A DNA stretch of 64,000 bases from Undaria pinnatifida (Eukaryota; Sar; Phaeophyceae; Laminariales; Alariaceae): NCBI GenBank assembly GCA_012845835.1, contig JABAKD010000023.1, positions 3,548,200-3,612,199 on the forward strand, written 5' to 3'. The translations under genes and the position numbers were made by a program. This document shows, piece after piece, positions 13,236 to 23,526 of the stretch. Position 1 is the stretch's first letter; each line of letters starts with the position of its first letter. The notes under the pieces were generated by a model. That model saw only the letters and a list, made by a program, of their open reading frames with translations, ran no database searches and was not told where the DNA came from.

Positions 13236-15060
13236 ACATTTTATAAAAAATGAAAATACACTCCAGCTGTGAGATCGAAGATTTCGTCGAAACTCATCTT
13301 TGCAAGCTGTGTGTGATACTCCAATCGCGCGTATTACGGGTTGTGTGTCCTCATCAAAGATATAGGTTAGCGACTCCCCTTACAACTACAGTGTAGCTAT
13401 CAGGGTCAACAGGATGATTTTAGTCAGTCTGTGCGCGGAAACTATAAAACCCGTTTCTGAGGGGGACAAAATCTGACAGCTGTCAAGGGAAATGTAACCT
13501 TTGATCTAGTGAATCTTGTAAGTCGAATAACCAGTGAGGGGGGTGGGGCGGAGTTTTGAAGGACGTGGGGGCCTGGTTTTGATCAAAAGCGAGCAGGTTT
13601 GGAGAGGGGGGGGGGGGGGGGGGGGGGAGGGGCAGTTTGTGCATGTAAGCTATAAATCCTTTCGAGGGGATAAATCTGACGGTTTTGGCATCAGTATATT
13701 ATTGGGGGCGGGGGGGGGGGGGGGGGGGGCGGGGGGGGCAGCTCAATATGAGCCTGGAAACTATACATTATTTTGAGGGGATAAATGTGACGGTTTTGGA
13801 AATAATACATCAGTTATCATGTATATCCTGGGGTAAGTCGTACAATCAGTGAGTAAAGAGAGGGTGGAGTGTTCGAGGGGGTGGGGTTGGGATGGGTTGG
13901 GGGGGAGGTGGGGGCTGTGGGGGCGGGGGGGGGCGGGGGGGGGGAGGAAGGGCTTTAGGTGAGGGGTTTGTTATACGTGTGGTGCTAGGTCTAGGCGATG
14001 GTGCGGGTGATGGGGAAGAAGGGGGCGTTCGAGGCGGGGGGGGGGGGGGGAAACACGGCGGCATGGATGGCTCTCGAAAGATAATGAGGTGATATCCTGT
14101 GCGTGAAGTGTTTATTAATGTGGCGGATTTCGATATTTGGTGGGGCGTTTGAGTAAGGGAGAGCAAGAGGGAGGGGGGGGGAGGGGGGGGGAATTTTTTA
14201 GGAGGTTTAGGTCACAAATAATATTCAAATACACTTCGGCTGTGGGATCAAAGATATGTACGATAGCAGCTTGTTATACGCGTGGTGCTAGGTCTAGGCG
14301 ATCGTGCAGGTGGTCGGAAAATAGAGGGCGTTGGAAGGGGGGGGGGGGGGGGGGGGAGGGCTTTAGGTGAGGGTTTTGTTATACGTGTGGTGCTAGGTCT
14401 AGGCGATGGTGCGGGTGATGGGGAAGGAGGGGGCGTTCGAGGCGGGGGGGGGGGGGGGGGACACAGCGGCATGGATGGCTCTCGAAAGATAATGAGGTGA
14501 TATCCTGTGCGTGAAGTGTTTATTAATGTGGCGGATTTCGATATTTGGTGGGGCGTTTGAGTAAGGGAGAGCGAGAGGGGGGGGGGGGGGGGGGGGGGGG
14601 AGATTTTTTAGGAGGTTTAGGTCACAAATAATATTCAAATACACTTCGGCTGTGGGATCAAAGATATGTAGCAGCTTGTTTTACGCGTGGTGCTAGGTCT
14701 AGGCGATCGTGCAGGTGGTCCGAAAAGAGGGGGCGTTGGAGGGGGGGGGGGGAGGGGGGGGGGGTTGGGGGGAAAATAATTGAAAGCTACGTCATGGATG
14801 GTCAGAAAGATAATGACGTGATATCAACTGCGTATAGGTGTTTATTACTCAGGCCGATTTTGATTGTGAGTGGGGCGTTTGGACAAACTAGGCGGAAGGG
14901 GGGGGGAATCGGGGGACGAAGGGGCGGGGGAGGAGGGTTGGGGTTTTTTTCTGAACAAGAGGAGTCAGTGGAGGGGGAGGGGAGGGGGGGGGGGGCGGGG
15001 GGCGGGGCATTTCAATATGTGCGCGGAAACTATAAATCCTCAAAGGGGACTTTTGTAATA
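13236..15060. mobile_element. G-tract TIR element, right end missing
   Basis: The left end (13236-13480) matches the left terminal repeat of the element at 32217-33306. The interior has many pure G runs of 10 to more than 20 bases, all on the plus strand, separated by conserved phrases such as GTGGTGCTAGGTCTAGGCGA and TTTCGATATTTGGTGGGGCG. Diverged inner copies of the terminal sequence (ACACTTCGGCTGTGGGATCA) occur near 14233 and 14643, which suggests repeated internal rearrangement. No inverted right end is found. There is no transposase, so the element would be non-autonomous. Poly-Pro and poly-Gly open frames here are artefacts of the G runs. Confidence 0.65.
13968..14787 (+). repeat. Tandem duplication, about 410 bp x 2, inside the G-tract element
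   Basis: The phrase GGTGCTAGGTCTAGGCGA recurs at about 13980, 14285, 14391 and 14692. Like-type copies are offset by about 410 bp, so a composite unit of two sub-blocks has been duplicated. Differences are mostly in G-run length. Confidence 0.65.
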
Positions 15061-15524
15061 CCTCACACCCACTTATGTGTTCACAGGAACTCCCACTCAA
15101 CGACAAGAAGACTCTTACACACCTTGTATCCACATGCTCAACCCCCTTTCTGCTGGGAAACAAAGTAGTCAGTGGAAGGACCCCGTATGACGCGTCAATC
15201 AGTACCGGGGCCGGGAGCTGTGTTGTGCGCTTCGTAACATGGACTGGAAGCGTGATGGCCCCTCCGTCTAGGTCGTTACCGGACATAACTCCGACTGACG
15301 TAGCGTACAGGTATTCCTTCATGACCTTGCAAACTGAATCTACGTGGCAGTATATGTTCATCCCACTCTAAGGTGTAGCGGAAGATTTTACACCCCGCAC
15401 GTGAGCGCCGCAATGTCTCACGCACGAAACACGACTTCGAAGATATTTGTCCGCGCACGTCCCGACAATTTTTTTCTATTCGTAAGTCTTTAAATATACT
15501 CCGGAGTAGTCTATATCCGACCAA

Positions 15525-15778
15525 GGCTACGGTAGGGGGGGTACCCCCATTTTCACTGGTGTGTTTGAGCCACTCGCACGAGTGACTCTGTACCCCACGA
15601 ATGAAGATGGTTTAGGCACTTGTTTTGGCGCAGCTTAGATCACCTTTGCATTGCGGATTGATTTCGTCAATGTAAAACATGAAAACGTAAGATCTCGTAG
15701 GAACAAAGGGGTTACTCGCGCGAGTGACCCCTAGCCACTGAAATAAAAGGCCCAAAAGGGGACCCCCCTACCGTAGCC
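15525..15778. mobile_element. MITE of the GGCTACGGTAGGGG family
   Basis: A 254-bp element bounded by the inverted ends GGCTACGGTAGGGGGGGTAC and ACCCCCCTACCGTAGCC. Inside are the paired motifs CACTCGCACGAGTGACTCTG on the left and ACTCGCGCGAGTGACCCC on the right. These recur at 29.9, 38.1 and 62.8 kb in similar spacing. It is non-coding and non-autonomous. Confidence 0.7.
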
Positions 15779-15917
15779 TGGGTCATCCCATGAGAGTACG
15801 AAGTGAATCACTAGTCAGTTCCACAGTTGAGGAGGTTAACCTGTAGAAAACGTTTGGCAAATAAGTTATACCGTGACCGTGGGATGATTCTTGTGCGGTT
15901 AGACTACACGATCAATG

Positions 15918-15966
15918 TATAGTCTATATATAGACTAGAGTCTATACATACAGTCTATAGACTATA
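15918..15966. repeat. Palindromic TATAGTCTA cluster
   Basis: Four tandem partial palindromes built from TATAGTCTATA / TAGACTATA cover about 49 bp. Related shorter palindromes occur near 56980 and 60333. Confidence 0.6.
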
Positions 15967-18367
15967 AATTTCCCTCAGAGATCCTCGACAGGTCCTTCAA
16001 TATTGTGTTCCACCTTCCACGGAAAAAACATAGACGACACAGTGCGGTAAGGGTTTTCACGACTTTTGTGCTCTTGATCAAGTCGGACGAGAGTAAGACC
16101 CCAACGCAACACAGCGTACGCCTTTATTAGCTGATTGAACCACTTATTTGCCGGGGGGGGGGTTATGTGTAGAGTCGCAGCCATCAACGCTTCTACCGAT
16201 TTCCCGTGAACTGGTTTGTCTGTTGGAATGATCAGTAATCTGGTTTTAAGACAGTATATACTTAACATGCAGCGACCTCTTTCGAACTTCACTGGTCACG
16301 ACGTGGATGGGGACCATCGAATGTATTCCAGCTTTTTTTTTTTTCGGTCATATGCTAACGCAGACGTGTCTCGATCGATGCTATATGGTGCGCTTTTACT
16401 CTGAAAACATATTGGCAAAATGGACCTGGTCAATCATACATAAGGCATCGGACATAACATATACCAGAGTATTATAAACCATGTCAAAGAAGACAAAGCA
16501 GGGCAGCTTTCTTGAACGCGATATGTTGTTTTTTTCGGTTTGCGACCACCGTGTTTGTCGCAGATACACCCAACCACGACTATTGAATGGGACTGTTTAA
16601 GCCTCGTAGTATGTTATGCTCTCTAACGTATTTGCTGTTTGACGGTTTCTAGTGCTGTGAAGCTTTGCTGATCGCTACCGTATTTGCTGTTTGACGGTTT
16701 CTAGTGCTGTGAAGCTTTGCTGATGAACGATCGGTCGACTGAGAGACGGTGTCTGTATGAATCCTCGTGCTGCGAAGATTTTTCGTTAATACCACTGAGA
16801 ATGGAGTGTTTCGGATCCATGGTTTGCTGAATTTAAAGAACCATATATTGAAGTTGACCCCCGTCGTTATACTCTATGATGTGGAGACGTCTTCCGACTC
16901 TCGCATTCCATCCTCGCGTCAGAATTACCCTGACAATTCTTCGTAGTTCTTTAAGACGCCTCCAATACTTTGGTCAAAGACTGAGACGAACACCTGATCC
17001 CGCGAGGGTCCACTTAGAAGCAGCTTCGACGTGACGGGTCATGACAGCGATACCCTACAAAAATTGGCTCCTTACATAATTCCCGACATCTCCTTGTCTC
17101 GGCGAGCCTGCTTTCGCAGCAGCGATTCCCCCCCATCTCTTCGCAGCAAACGCAATGCTTATTTGGTTCATCTAGTATAGAAATTCGTTTGGTGTTGGTC
17201 TTGCCTGTAGTTATCGTCTTGCAGATTCGGGCGTTCTTCGACGCTTCTGCTGTGGACGTGTAATTAAGGTAGTGCCACCGTCGACTCGACCCAAGTGGCG
17301 TAAACGCTGTGCCGGAGTGTTTCAAACTTTCATTTCGAAACGACCGTATATTGGCCAGCAAGACCGAGGGCACGTAGAAGGTCAACACTCACGTAATATG
17401 TATATTGAGTCACGTCAAGCATAACCGATACGGCCTTATACTTTACCTAGCAAGCCCAACAGTATCAACTGATTTATGCTGATTGAACGTGTACACAAAT
17501 ACGTTTTGCGTACCCGGGGTATCCAGCGCATATAACCCAAAAACATGTCAACTTTGACCATTAGTTTGTGACAAACGACGAATCAAATGCATTTGATAAC
17601 AACAGCGTAAACCCTAAGATGAATTGTCTTCTATTTTTGCGCGAGAACAAGCCCGGACAGGCGGATACATCCCTAGACCGCTCAAGGCGTACTCCAAATC
17701 ACGATCTCTCATCTCGGTAGAGTTCAGATATGCATTCTGATTTATTGTGAGTCGATGATTGCGTTTATAATGTGTTTTTTGTTGTACGACATTACCGGCA
17801 TAGTCACTACGATGGTCTTGACGACAGGCGGCCTTGACGTGTGAGTACCTCAGGAACCAACCGGAGGTAGGCCTTACCCGGCATTTTCTCAGTTCCAAAC
17901 ATGAGTAGCTCAACATCTAACCTGATTTGTTCACCTCGAAGGCATTCTTTGCCCCAATCCCACCAACTCTTCTGTGCAGTTATCGTAAGGACATTCACTC
18001 ATAACACTACCGGAATAACCGGCAGTTGTTCACCTGATATTCTCTCATATCTCCAGAATAATATCCCGTCCTTAAAAAATCCTACTGAATGGGAGCATGG
18101 CCCTAGGTTATTTTGGTTGCACCCATCAAACACGCAACTCCGCTTCCTGCATGCGTAGAGTATATACTAGCGTAGCATATATGGTAGCAAAGAATGTGTA
18201 CCATCATATAGTCTACACCAGCGCGTGCGGATAGTAAGAAATGTGATTTGCCTTGCGTAGCCATCGTTCGGACGACACCTCACACTTTGTTTGGTTCCGG
18301 AATGCCTATATCTACTACTTCACACGGCCCTGCTCATAGATTTTTTTCGTTTTACACTTTGTATGTA
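15967..18367. other. No recognisable gene
   Basis: The best open frame (minus strand 17014-17388) is Cys-rich near its C-terminal end, but it lacks an ATG and matches no family I know. Apart from a small tandem duplication at 16.63-16.72 kb, I see nothing. Confidence 0.3.
16627..16724 (+). repeat. Tandem duplication, 52-bp period x 2
   Basis: A 46-bp sequence starting CGTATTTGCTGTTTGACGG is repeated identically after a six-base spacer. Confidence 0.8.
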
Positions 18368-18498
18368 CTTTTTGTTTCGCACACTTCTACTTTCCAGCTT
18401 CTGGACAAGCCGTGATCCCAGGTGTCGTCCCTTCTCCCTCCCGGTTCTTGCCTTCAATCTTTATCACGCATAGGGTTCAGCACTCCCACTGCTCGTCG
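18368..18498 (-). mobile_element. 5'-truncated tRNA-derived SINE (3' portion)
   Basis: Read on the minus strand, this is the 3' half of the SINE seen complete at 61799-62115. It has the shared phrases GAGCAGTGGGATTGCTGAACC-type (with one difference), a GATAAAG/GATTGAAGGCAAGAACCGGG-like block and GTCCAGAAGCTGGAAAGT. The tRNA head is missing, as expected for incomplete reverse transcription. Confidence 0.65.
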
Positions 18499-19281
18499 TT
18501 CTGAAGATACCTGGAAAATGCAGGCGACGGCCGGCACATATATGCCGTGCTATCAGGAGGCTAAATTTTCCAGAGTCACTCTCGCTATCACAATGATGCA
18601 CTTTCGTGGCTTGAGGAAAGTGTCAAGTCCCCGCAACCTTCAGGAGTAAATTCGATTATTGTTGTTGGAGGAAGTTCAGCATTGACAAACATGACTTTAC
18701 GACTGTTGCATCCGTCGCACTAGAGGATTTTTGCCGAAGTTTAGCGTTGTCAACAAGAGAAATGTTTTTAGGATGGCGGCCGTCGGCTTGTGTCAGTATC
18801 CCAGTCTTCATCATCATGCTGGAACGACAACAAGCGCCACCTTAGAAGCGTGTGATCGAGTTCATCGAGCGCTACCAGGTCCGCCTCAGTGAAAAATATG
18901 TCGTGTTCCCGCTTCAGCTCCCGTAGTGCATCGCCTCCTTTCAACCGCAACTCTCGTGGATGTTTCTACGTCGAATTGTATAGCATTTATTTGTGACTTA
19001 TGTTCTAGAACGTCATTAATCGCGCACGTTTTATTGTAAAGCTCGCCCACTAGACTACACAGCCAAAGCAATTAGACACCCAGCGCAAGCCCGTACTGCG
19101 CCAACGAACAGGTTAACGTTAGTTATTATTCGTCAGCAATCCCCTGTCATGTTCTCCCCCCGGAGAAATGTTTGTTTACACCCCATCAATACGGCGTTAC
19201 GTTGCGTTGAATCGACGATCGGCAGGTGTGCACAACTCGGCGGAGGACTGTAATGGCGCATTATGCGCGTATATCACCTGA
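18499..19281. other. No recognisable gene
   Basis: No domain or repeat is visible. This could hold the 5' region of the EsV-1-7 gene downstream, but I see no upstream exon with EsV-1-7 repeats. Confidence 0.3.
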
Positions 19282-20071
19282 ATGACGAAACCGAGCTTCA
19301 ACGTCGCCGGCAACAAGAAGCCGTTGTACTGCAGAAAACATGCTGAGAACGGAATGGTCGATGTCTGCGGCAGATGTTGTTCACATGACTTGTGCATGAA
19401 GCTCCCACAAAAGCAATGTCTCCGGCAGAAAGCCGTCGTTGTACTGCAAACACCATGCGGAAGATGGCATTGTTGTTGTAAACAGGAGTCGTTGCTCGGA
19501 AGATCTGTTTTCGAAGCGGCCGAGCTTCAATTATCTCGGCAGGAAACCGCCGTTGTACTGCCAGCAACATGCAGAGGATGGCATGGTAGACGTCCTCAGC
19601 GTGCATCGTTCACACGATTCGTGCACGAAGCAACCGAGCTTTAATGTTGTTGGCAGAAAGCCGGCGTTGTTCTGCAAGCAATACGCGGGGGATGGCATAG
19701 TAGACGTAAACCAAAGTTGGTGCTCACACGACTCATGCACGAAGCGACCGAGCTTCAACATCCCCGCCATGAAGACGGCATTGTACTGCAAACAACACGC
19801 TGAGGATGGCATGGTGAACGTATACAACAGTCATTACTCACATGACTCGTGCATGAAGCGACCGAGCTTCAACATCCCTACCAACAAGAAGGCAATGTAC
19901 TGCAAACAACATGCCGAGAGGATGGCGTGCAACAGTCATTGCCCACACGAGTCATCCACAGTGCGACCGGCACTTAATTTTCTCGGCCAAAAATTATCCT
20001 TGTACTGTAAGCTGCATTCTGCGCACGGCATGGTGGTGGTCCACATCCACCGTTACTTTATAAACGAGTAG
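19282..20071 (+). pseudogene. EsV-1-7 repeat protein, frameshifted
   Basis: About seven copies of the EsV-1-7 cysteine repeat are present; the best fits C-X4-C-X16-C-X2-H exactly (CSHDSC, then 16 residues, then CKQH and GMVNV). Brown-algal EsV-1-7 proteins include the developmental regulator IMMEDIATE UPRIGHT; their molecular role is unsettled and the cysteines and His probably bind zinc. An ATG at 19282 is preceded directly by an in-frame TGA, so the ORF starts inside a partial first repeat. One extra base near 19405-19412 moves the reading frame from the first to the second half, which then runs to TAG at 20069-20071. Several repeats have lost a metal ligand: Cys to Phe in repeat 3, the first Cys missing in repeats 4 and 6, and Cys to Ser in repeat 7. 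Together with the frameshift this points to a decaying gene, although a sequencing error at the shift is possible. Confidence 0.8.
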
Positions 20072-20596
20072 TGTATCCGGCCGGCACGGTGGGGTATTCT
20101 GGCCGACAGTTCAGAATCTGCGTGCTTTCCACCCTAAGAACAACCCCATGACCGATTTGGTGATTAATTTCAAACAAAGGTGTGAAGTTTCGGGTTGCCG
20201 ATTGGTGTCAATGTGGGGACTCGCCGCCACACAGCCCACGCACTCCCCTGGTCACGGCCACCTCCGAGATGGGCTGTAATGCACTGTGGGAGCTGATCGC
20301 AGAAGGGAGTAATGCATCTACGTCATCGTACCCCGCCCGACGGGATCCCGCATTTCATTTGAAGGCCGAGGGTTTCTATTGAAATGCCATGTAGCGTGCG
20401 ATTTTTTTTTTTCGGTGTTTGTCCAACTCGATCCTCTTTGTGGTTCCTACGATCACATATGGCGTTTTTGTTGTGTACGGGCAGCCTGATCTATATTTTT
20501 CTTTGGTGCGTAAATTTGGCAACCTGGTATTTTGTTTTCTTTGTTGCGCCGTTCGCCAACAAGTTGCGCCATACATAGATGTTGGGTATTTTCAAG
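20072..20596. other. No recognisable gene
   Basis: Spacer between the EsV-1-7 gene and the Copia insertion. No domain, repeat or exon is visible. Confidence 0.35.
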
Positions 20597-20602
20597 GTTT
20601 TC

Positions 20603-21056
20603 TGTTGTGGAAATGTTAGCACATACCTGGTAGCCAGTATGAGTCAATGTTCAGTAGCACTGCACTTGTACGTCGTAGATCATCGTAGATCTGTTTTGTG
20701 TCGGTTGGTATGTAACGCGCGTATGAATATGCGGAGGAAATACTTATGTAGAGGATTCTCTGTTGCCTTGACGAGTAGCTCACTCTCTCGTGTGGATCCT
20801 TCCGGATTGTCTAGCATCGTAGCCATCCTAGTCATCTCCATTAACCAGCCAACTTCTGGACTCCTGCACAGTCTGCGGTTTATCTGTGTGTGTTGGCCAC
20901 ATAAGCGCCAGTGTTTACAACATCTTTACATCTTCTGCTCAACAGGGAAGCACTCGAGTCTTGCAGGCTATCCACTGCACAGTGTCACCAACCTGACTAG
21001 CGTCGGGGACACATCCTCTCTGCCACCGTGCTGGGGTATACCACAATATCCATAAT
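20603..21056 (+). repeat. 5' LTR of the Copia element
   Basis: It starts TGTTGTGGAAATG and ends near CAATATCCATAAT, matching the 3' LTR throughout. The exact 3' limit is uncertain by a few bases because the canonical CA end lies four bases further in. Relative to the 3' LTR it has a 7-bp and a 2-bp insertion. Confidence 0.85.
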
Positions 21057-21057
21057 A

Positions 21058-21068
21058 GGTTATGAGCC
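21058..21068 (+). other. Copia primer-binding site (initiator Met tRNA anticodon region)
   Basis: GGTTATGAGCC begins one or two bases after the 5' LTR. Its complement, GGCTCATAACC, is the anticodon stem-loop sequence of eukaryotic initiator tRNA-Met (CAU in the middle). Drosophila copia uses an internal half-tRNA primer of this kind, so this element probably does too. Confidence 0.65.
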
Positions 21069-21966
21069 TCGTGTGTGTGAGTGGGGGCCTGCGGCGACTG
21101 CGCGTCTACTGCTGTCGCCGAGTGCTGTGGAGAGCACACCCGTCCTCCAGGATTCGCAACTTTTGGATCCTTCAGGATTTCGATATTTTTGGATTCTGCA
21201 GGATTTGGATATTTCTAAATATTTTTCCGCCGGGAGCTACTGCTGGAGTCAGCTTTCTGCTGGAGGCCACACTGAGTCAACCCGCTTGCATATTGGGCCC
21301 GGACTGATCACCTGGGCTCTCGGCTGCACATTCGGTACGCAACTGTCTGTGTGAAGCATTCGGGGGCGCAATTTCTAGACGCTGACTCCGGTCGGTGAAT
21401 AAAGTTTTGCAGGTTGTTGGTTCTGCGCGCGGAGTGCCGTTATTTCTTATACTCGGTTCCGCGTGTTTGCAGCTGATTTCCGAATACCGAATCGCCTGCG
21501 CTTAGATTCTTCGCGAGGGGTAGTCTGTCCAAGACACCTTCCACATACCTTGTTGCCAGCTTGGTCGCGTGTGTAGGTTGAGGATACGACTGCTAGCTGG
21601 TAGCCGGCCGCTGCTACAGCTACTCACACGTGCTATCTCACGTGAAGTTTGCGCTGAAAGACGCGTAACACTACGCAGTGCACCACGCCGTGTACCTGCA
21701 GGACCCGTTAGGTGGCCGGAGCTGACTACTCGCCACATCACCGCAGCCTCGTCAACTGCGGTTGGTCACAGATGTGCTCACGGGAGGCTTGCGAGCTTCC
21801 GGCGGACTCGGGTTGCCAACTACGGCTCTGTGACCTACGTTTCACCCTACCTTTGTGTAGAGCTGGCCCACACATTTCAGGCGCGCCGGCCTGTCTCAGG
21901 TGATCGGGGCGTCTTGCGGGTGCAGCGCTTTTCATCACACCCATCGCGTGTTCCTGTCTCTAAGTT

Positions 21967-23526
21967 ATGGCGTACTTATCAAGCTCTAGTTCTGGGCTCC
22001 ACCGTTTACTAGATTCCATTGGACAATGCCCTGGGTCTACCTTTCGCGTGTGGAAGGAGAGCTTCGAGCACGTCATCAACATCCATGCGCCGGATCTTCC
22101 CACGGTCTTACGCGGATCGGCCCGGCCAGACCCTCTGGCTGCTACTCTGGCCGATTTCACCGCTTGGGACAAGGCCGACAGCCGCCTCTACTCCCTCCTG
22201 TTCTTCGCCACTACCGGCTCGGCGCGGATCACCGTTCAGGCTCACCGAAAGGCGGGCACTAGCACTGAAGGCAACGGACAGTTGGCTTGGGCGGCTCTGA
22301 ACGCGCGGTTTGACGCCCACACCCAGGAAGCTCGGCGCGCGTGCCACAAGGAGCTCTTCGCCCTCATGCACGTTGCGGGTGGTGATCCTGTTGACTTCTT
22401 CTCCAAGGGATGCGAGCTCAAGCTCCGCCTCGAAACTCTGGGGGAGAAAGTACCAGACGAAGTCTACCTGGATATCATGCTCTCGGGCCTGACGTCTGCC
22501 CCGGAATTCCACTTTATCCAGGAGATGCACTACCGAAACGAATTTACATCGGTCAAATGTCTTCAGGACACGGCCAACCGCTTCTTTGTGGACCAGCAGT
22601 CGCGCAAGGCGGCGGGGCCCGCGGTCTCGGGCAGGGGAGCCGCGATGGCCGCGTCCAGTAGCGACCAGTGCCACCGCTGCAAGGAGTTTAGACATTTCCA
22701 GCGAGACGGTCCGAAGTCTGCGCAGTCGTCCCGACCGACGAAAGGGAAGAAACCAGGCAAGAAGCGCGGAAGTGGGGGGAGTGGGCAGTCCAAGTGGTGC
22801 TCCTTCCACCGCACGAAGAAGCACAGCGATACTGAGTGCAAGGCTCAGCAGGACAACCGAAACAAGAAGAAGCAAGAGGAGCTTCGAGGGTTGGCTGCGA
22901 ACCTGGCACTGCTTCAGGCTGCCGGTCTGGCCAATTTCTCCCACTTGGCGCAGCCGTTTCAGGCGGCGGCGACCCAGGCGTCTCAGGCCCCTTCGGAATC
23001 AACCACGTTCGGGTTCTCCTTCAACGATCTCGGCGCCTCTGCAGCTCCCGCCGCCTCGCCGGCGGCTTCCGCGTCTGCCTCATCCGCGTCGTCTGCGCGG
23101 GACCACCACTCGACTTCCGGGTACTTCGGCGCTTTCATGGCTTCTTCTGCGGCGGAGTCGTCGCTCGCTCCTATTCGCTCCGACGGATCGTCCATCTTGT
23201 TGTTGGTGGATAGCGGAGCGACGGACAATTACCTAGATCCTGCGCTTACGCCTGGCGTGCGGGCTCACACGCGTGACATTGAAGACCTTCGGATCCCGCT
23301 CCCGATCATTGCCGCTGGGCAGCACGTTCTTCACGGCGTTACGACGGACGTTCTCTTCGGCACGGTCGCCGACGACAGCGGCCACGACAGGCAAGTTTCC
23401 TTCCATGCCGTCTTAGTATCGGGGCTGGGGCTGGGGACCAACCTCTTCTCTGTCACCGCTGCGCTGTCGAATGGAGAGGCCTCCCTCTTCTATCCGGACA
23501 ACCCCAGCTGGAGTCGGGGGACGTAG
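21967..23526 (+). CDS. Copia Gag-protease polyprotein (519 aa, open)
   Basis: An intact frame from ATG 21967 encodes a Copia-type Gag. The N-terminal half (about residues 15-210) has the retrotransposon-gag pattern, including FRVWKESFEHVI and LLFFATTGSARI. A zinc-knuckle remnant CHRCKEFRHF lies near residue 236; its last Cys ligand is gone, so nucleic-acid binding may be weakened. A basic Gly/Lys-rich stretch and an Ala/Ser-rich linker lead to an aspartic protease start with LLLVDSGATDNYLDP (near residue 415), where DSGA holds the catalytic Asp. The frame ends at 23526 just after the protease. The next coding block is in another frame, so Gag-Pol would not be made as one protein. Confidence 0.8.
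   Translation: MAYLSSSSSGLHRLLDSIGQCPGSTFRVWKESFEHVINIHAPDLPTVLRGSARPDPLAATLADFTAWDKADSRLYSLLFFATTGSARITVQAHRKAGTSTEGNGQLAWAALNARFDAHTQEARRACHKELFALMHVAGGDPVDFFSKGCELKLRLETLGEKVPDEVYLDIMLSGLTSAPEFHFIQEMHYRNEFTSVKCLQDTANRFFVDQQSRKAAGPAVSGRGAAMAASSSDQCHRCKEFRHFQRDGPKSAQSSRPTKGKKPGKKRGSGGSGQSKWCSFHRTKKHSDTECKAQQDNRNKKKQEELRGLAANLALLQAAGLANFSHLAQPFQAAATQASQAPSESTTFGFSFNDLGASAAPAASPAASASASSASSARDHHSTSGYFGAFMASSAAESSLAPIRSDGSSILLLVDSGATDNYLDPALTPGVRAHTRDIEDLRIPLPIIAAGQHVLHGVTTDVLFGTVADDSGHDRQVSFHAVLVSGLGLGTNLFSVTAALSNGEASLFYPDNPSWSRGT

Noticed and set aside
13846-14644. Pro-rich and Gly-rich open frames
   Set aside because: Produced by long G/C runs in a non-coding TIR element; length varies with run length.
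17014-17388. Cys-rich minus-strand frame (HCVCCEE ... RCRELC)
   Set aside because: No ATG, no family recognised, and the Cys spacing does not fit RING, EsV-1-7 or other fingers I know.
22108-22944. 278-residue minus-strand frame
   Set aside because: Antisense shadow of the GC-rich Copia gag; composition and position follow gag codons.
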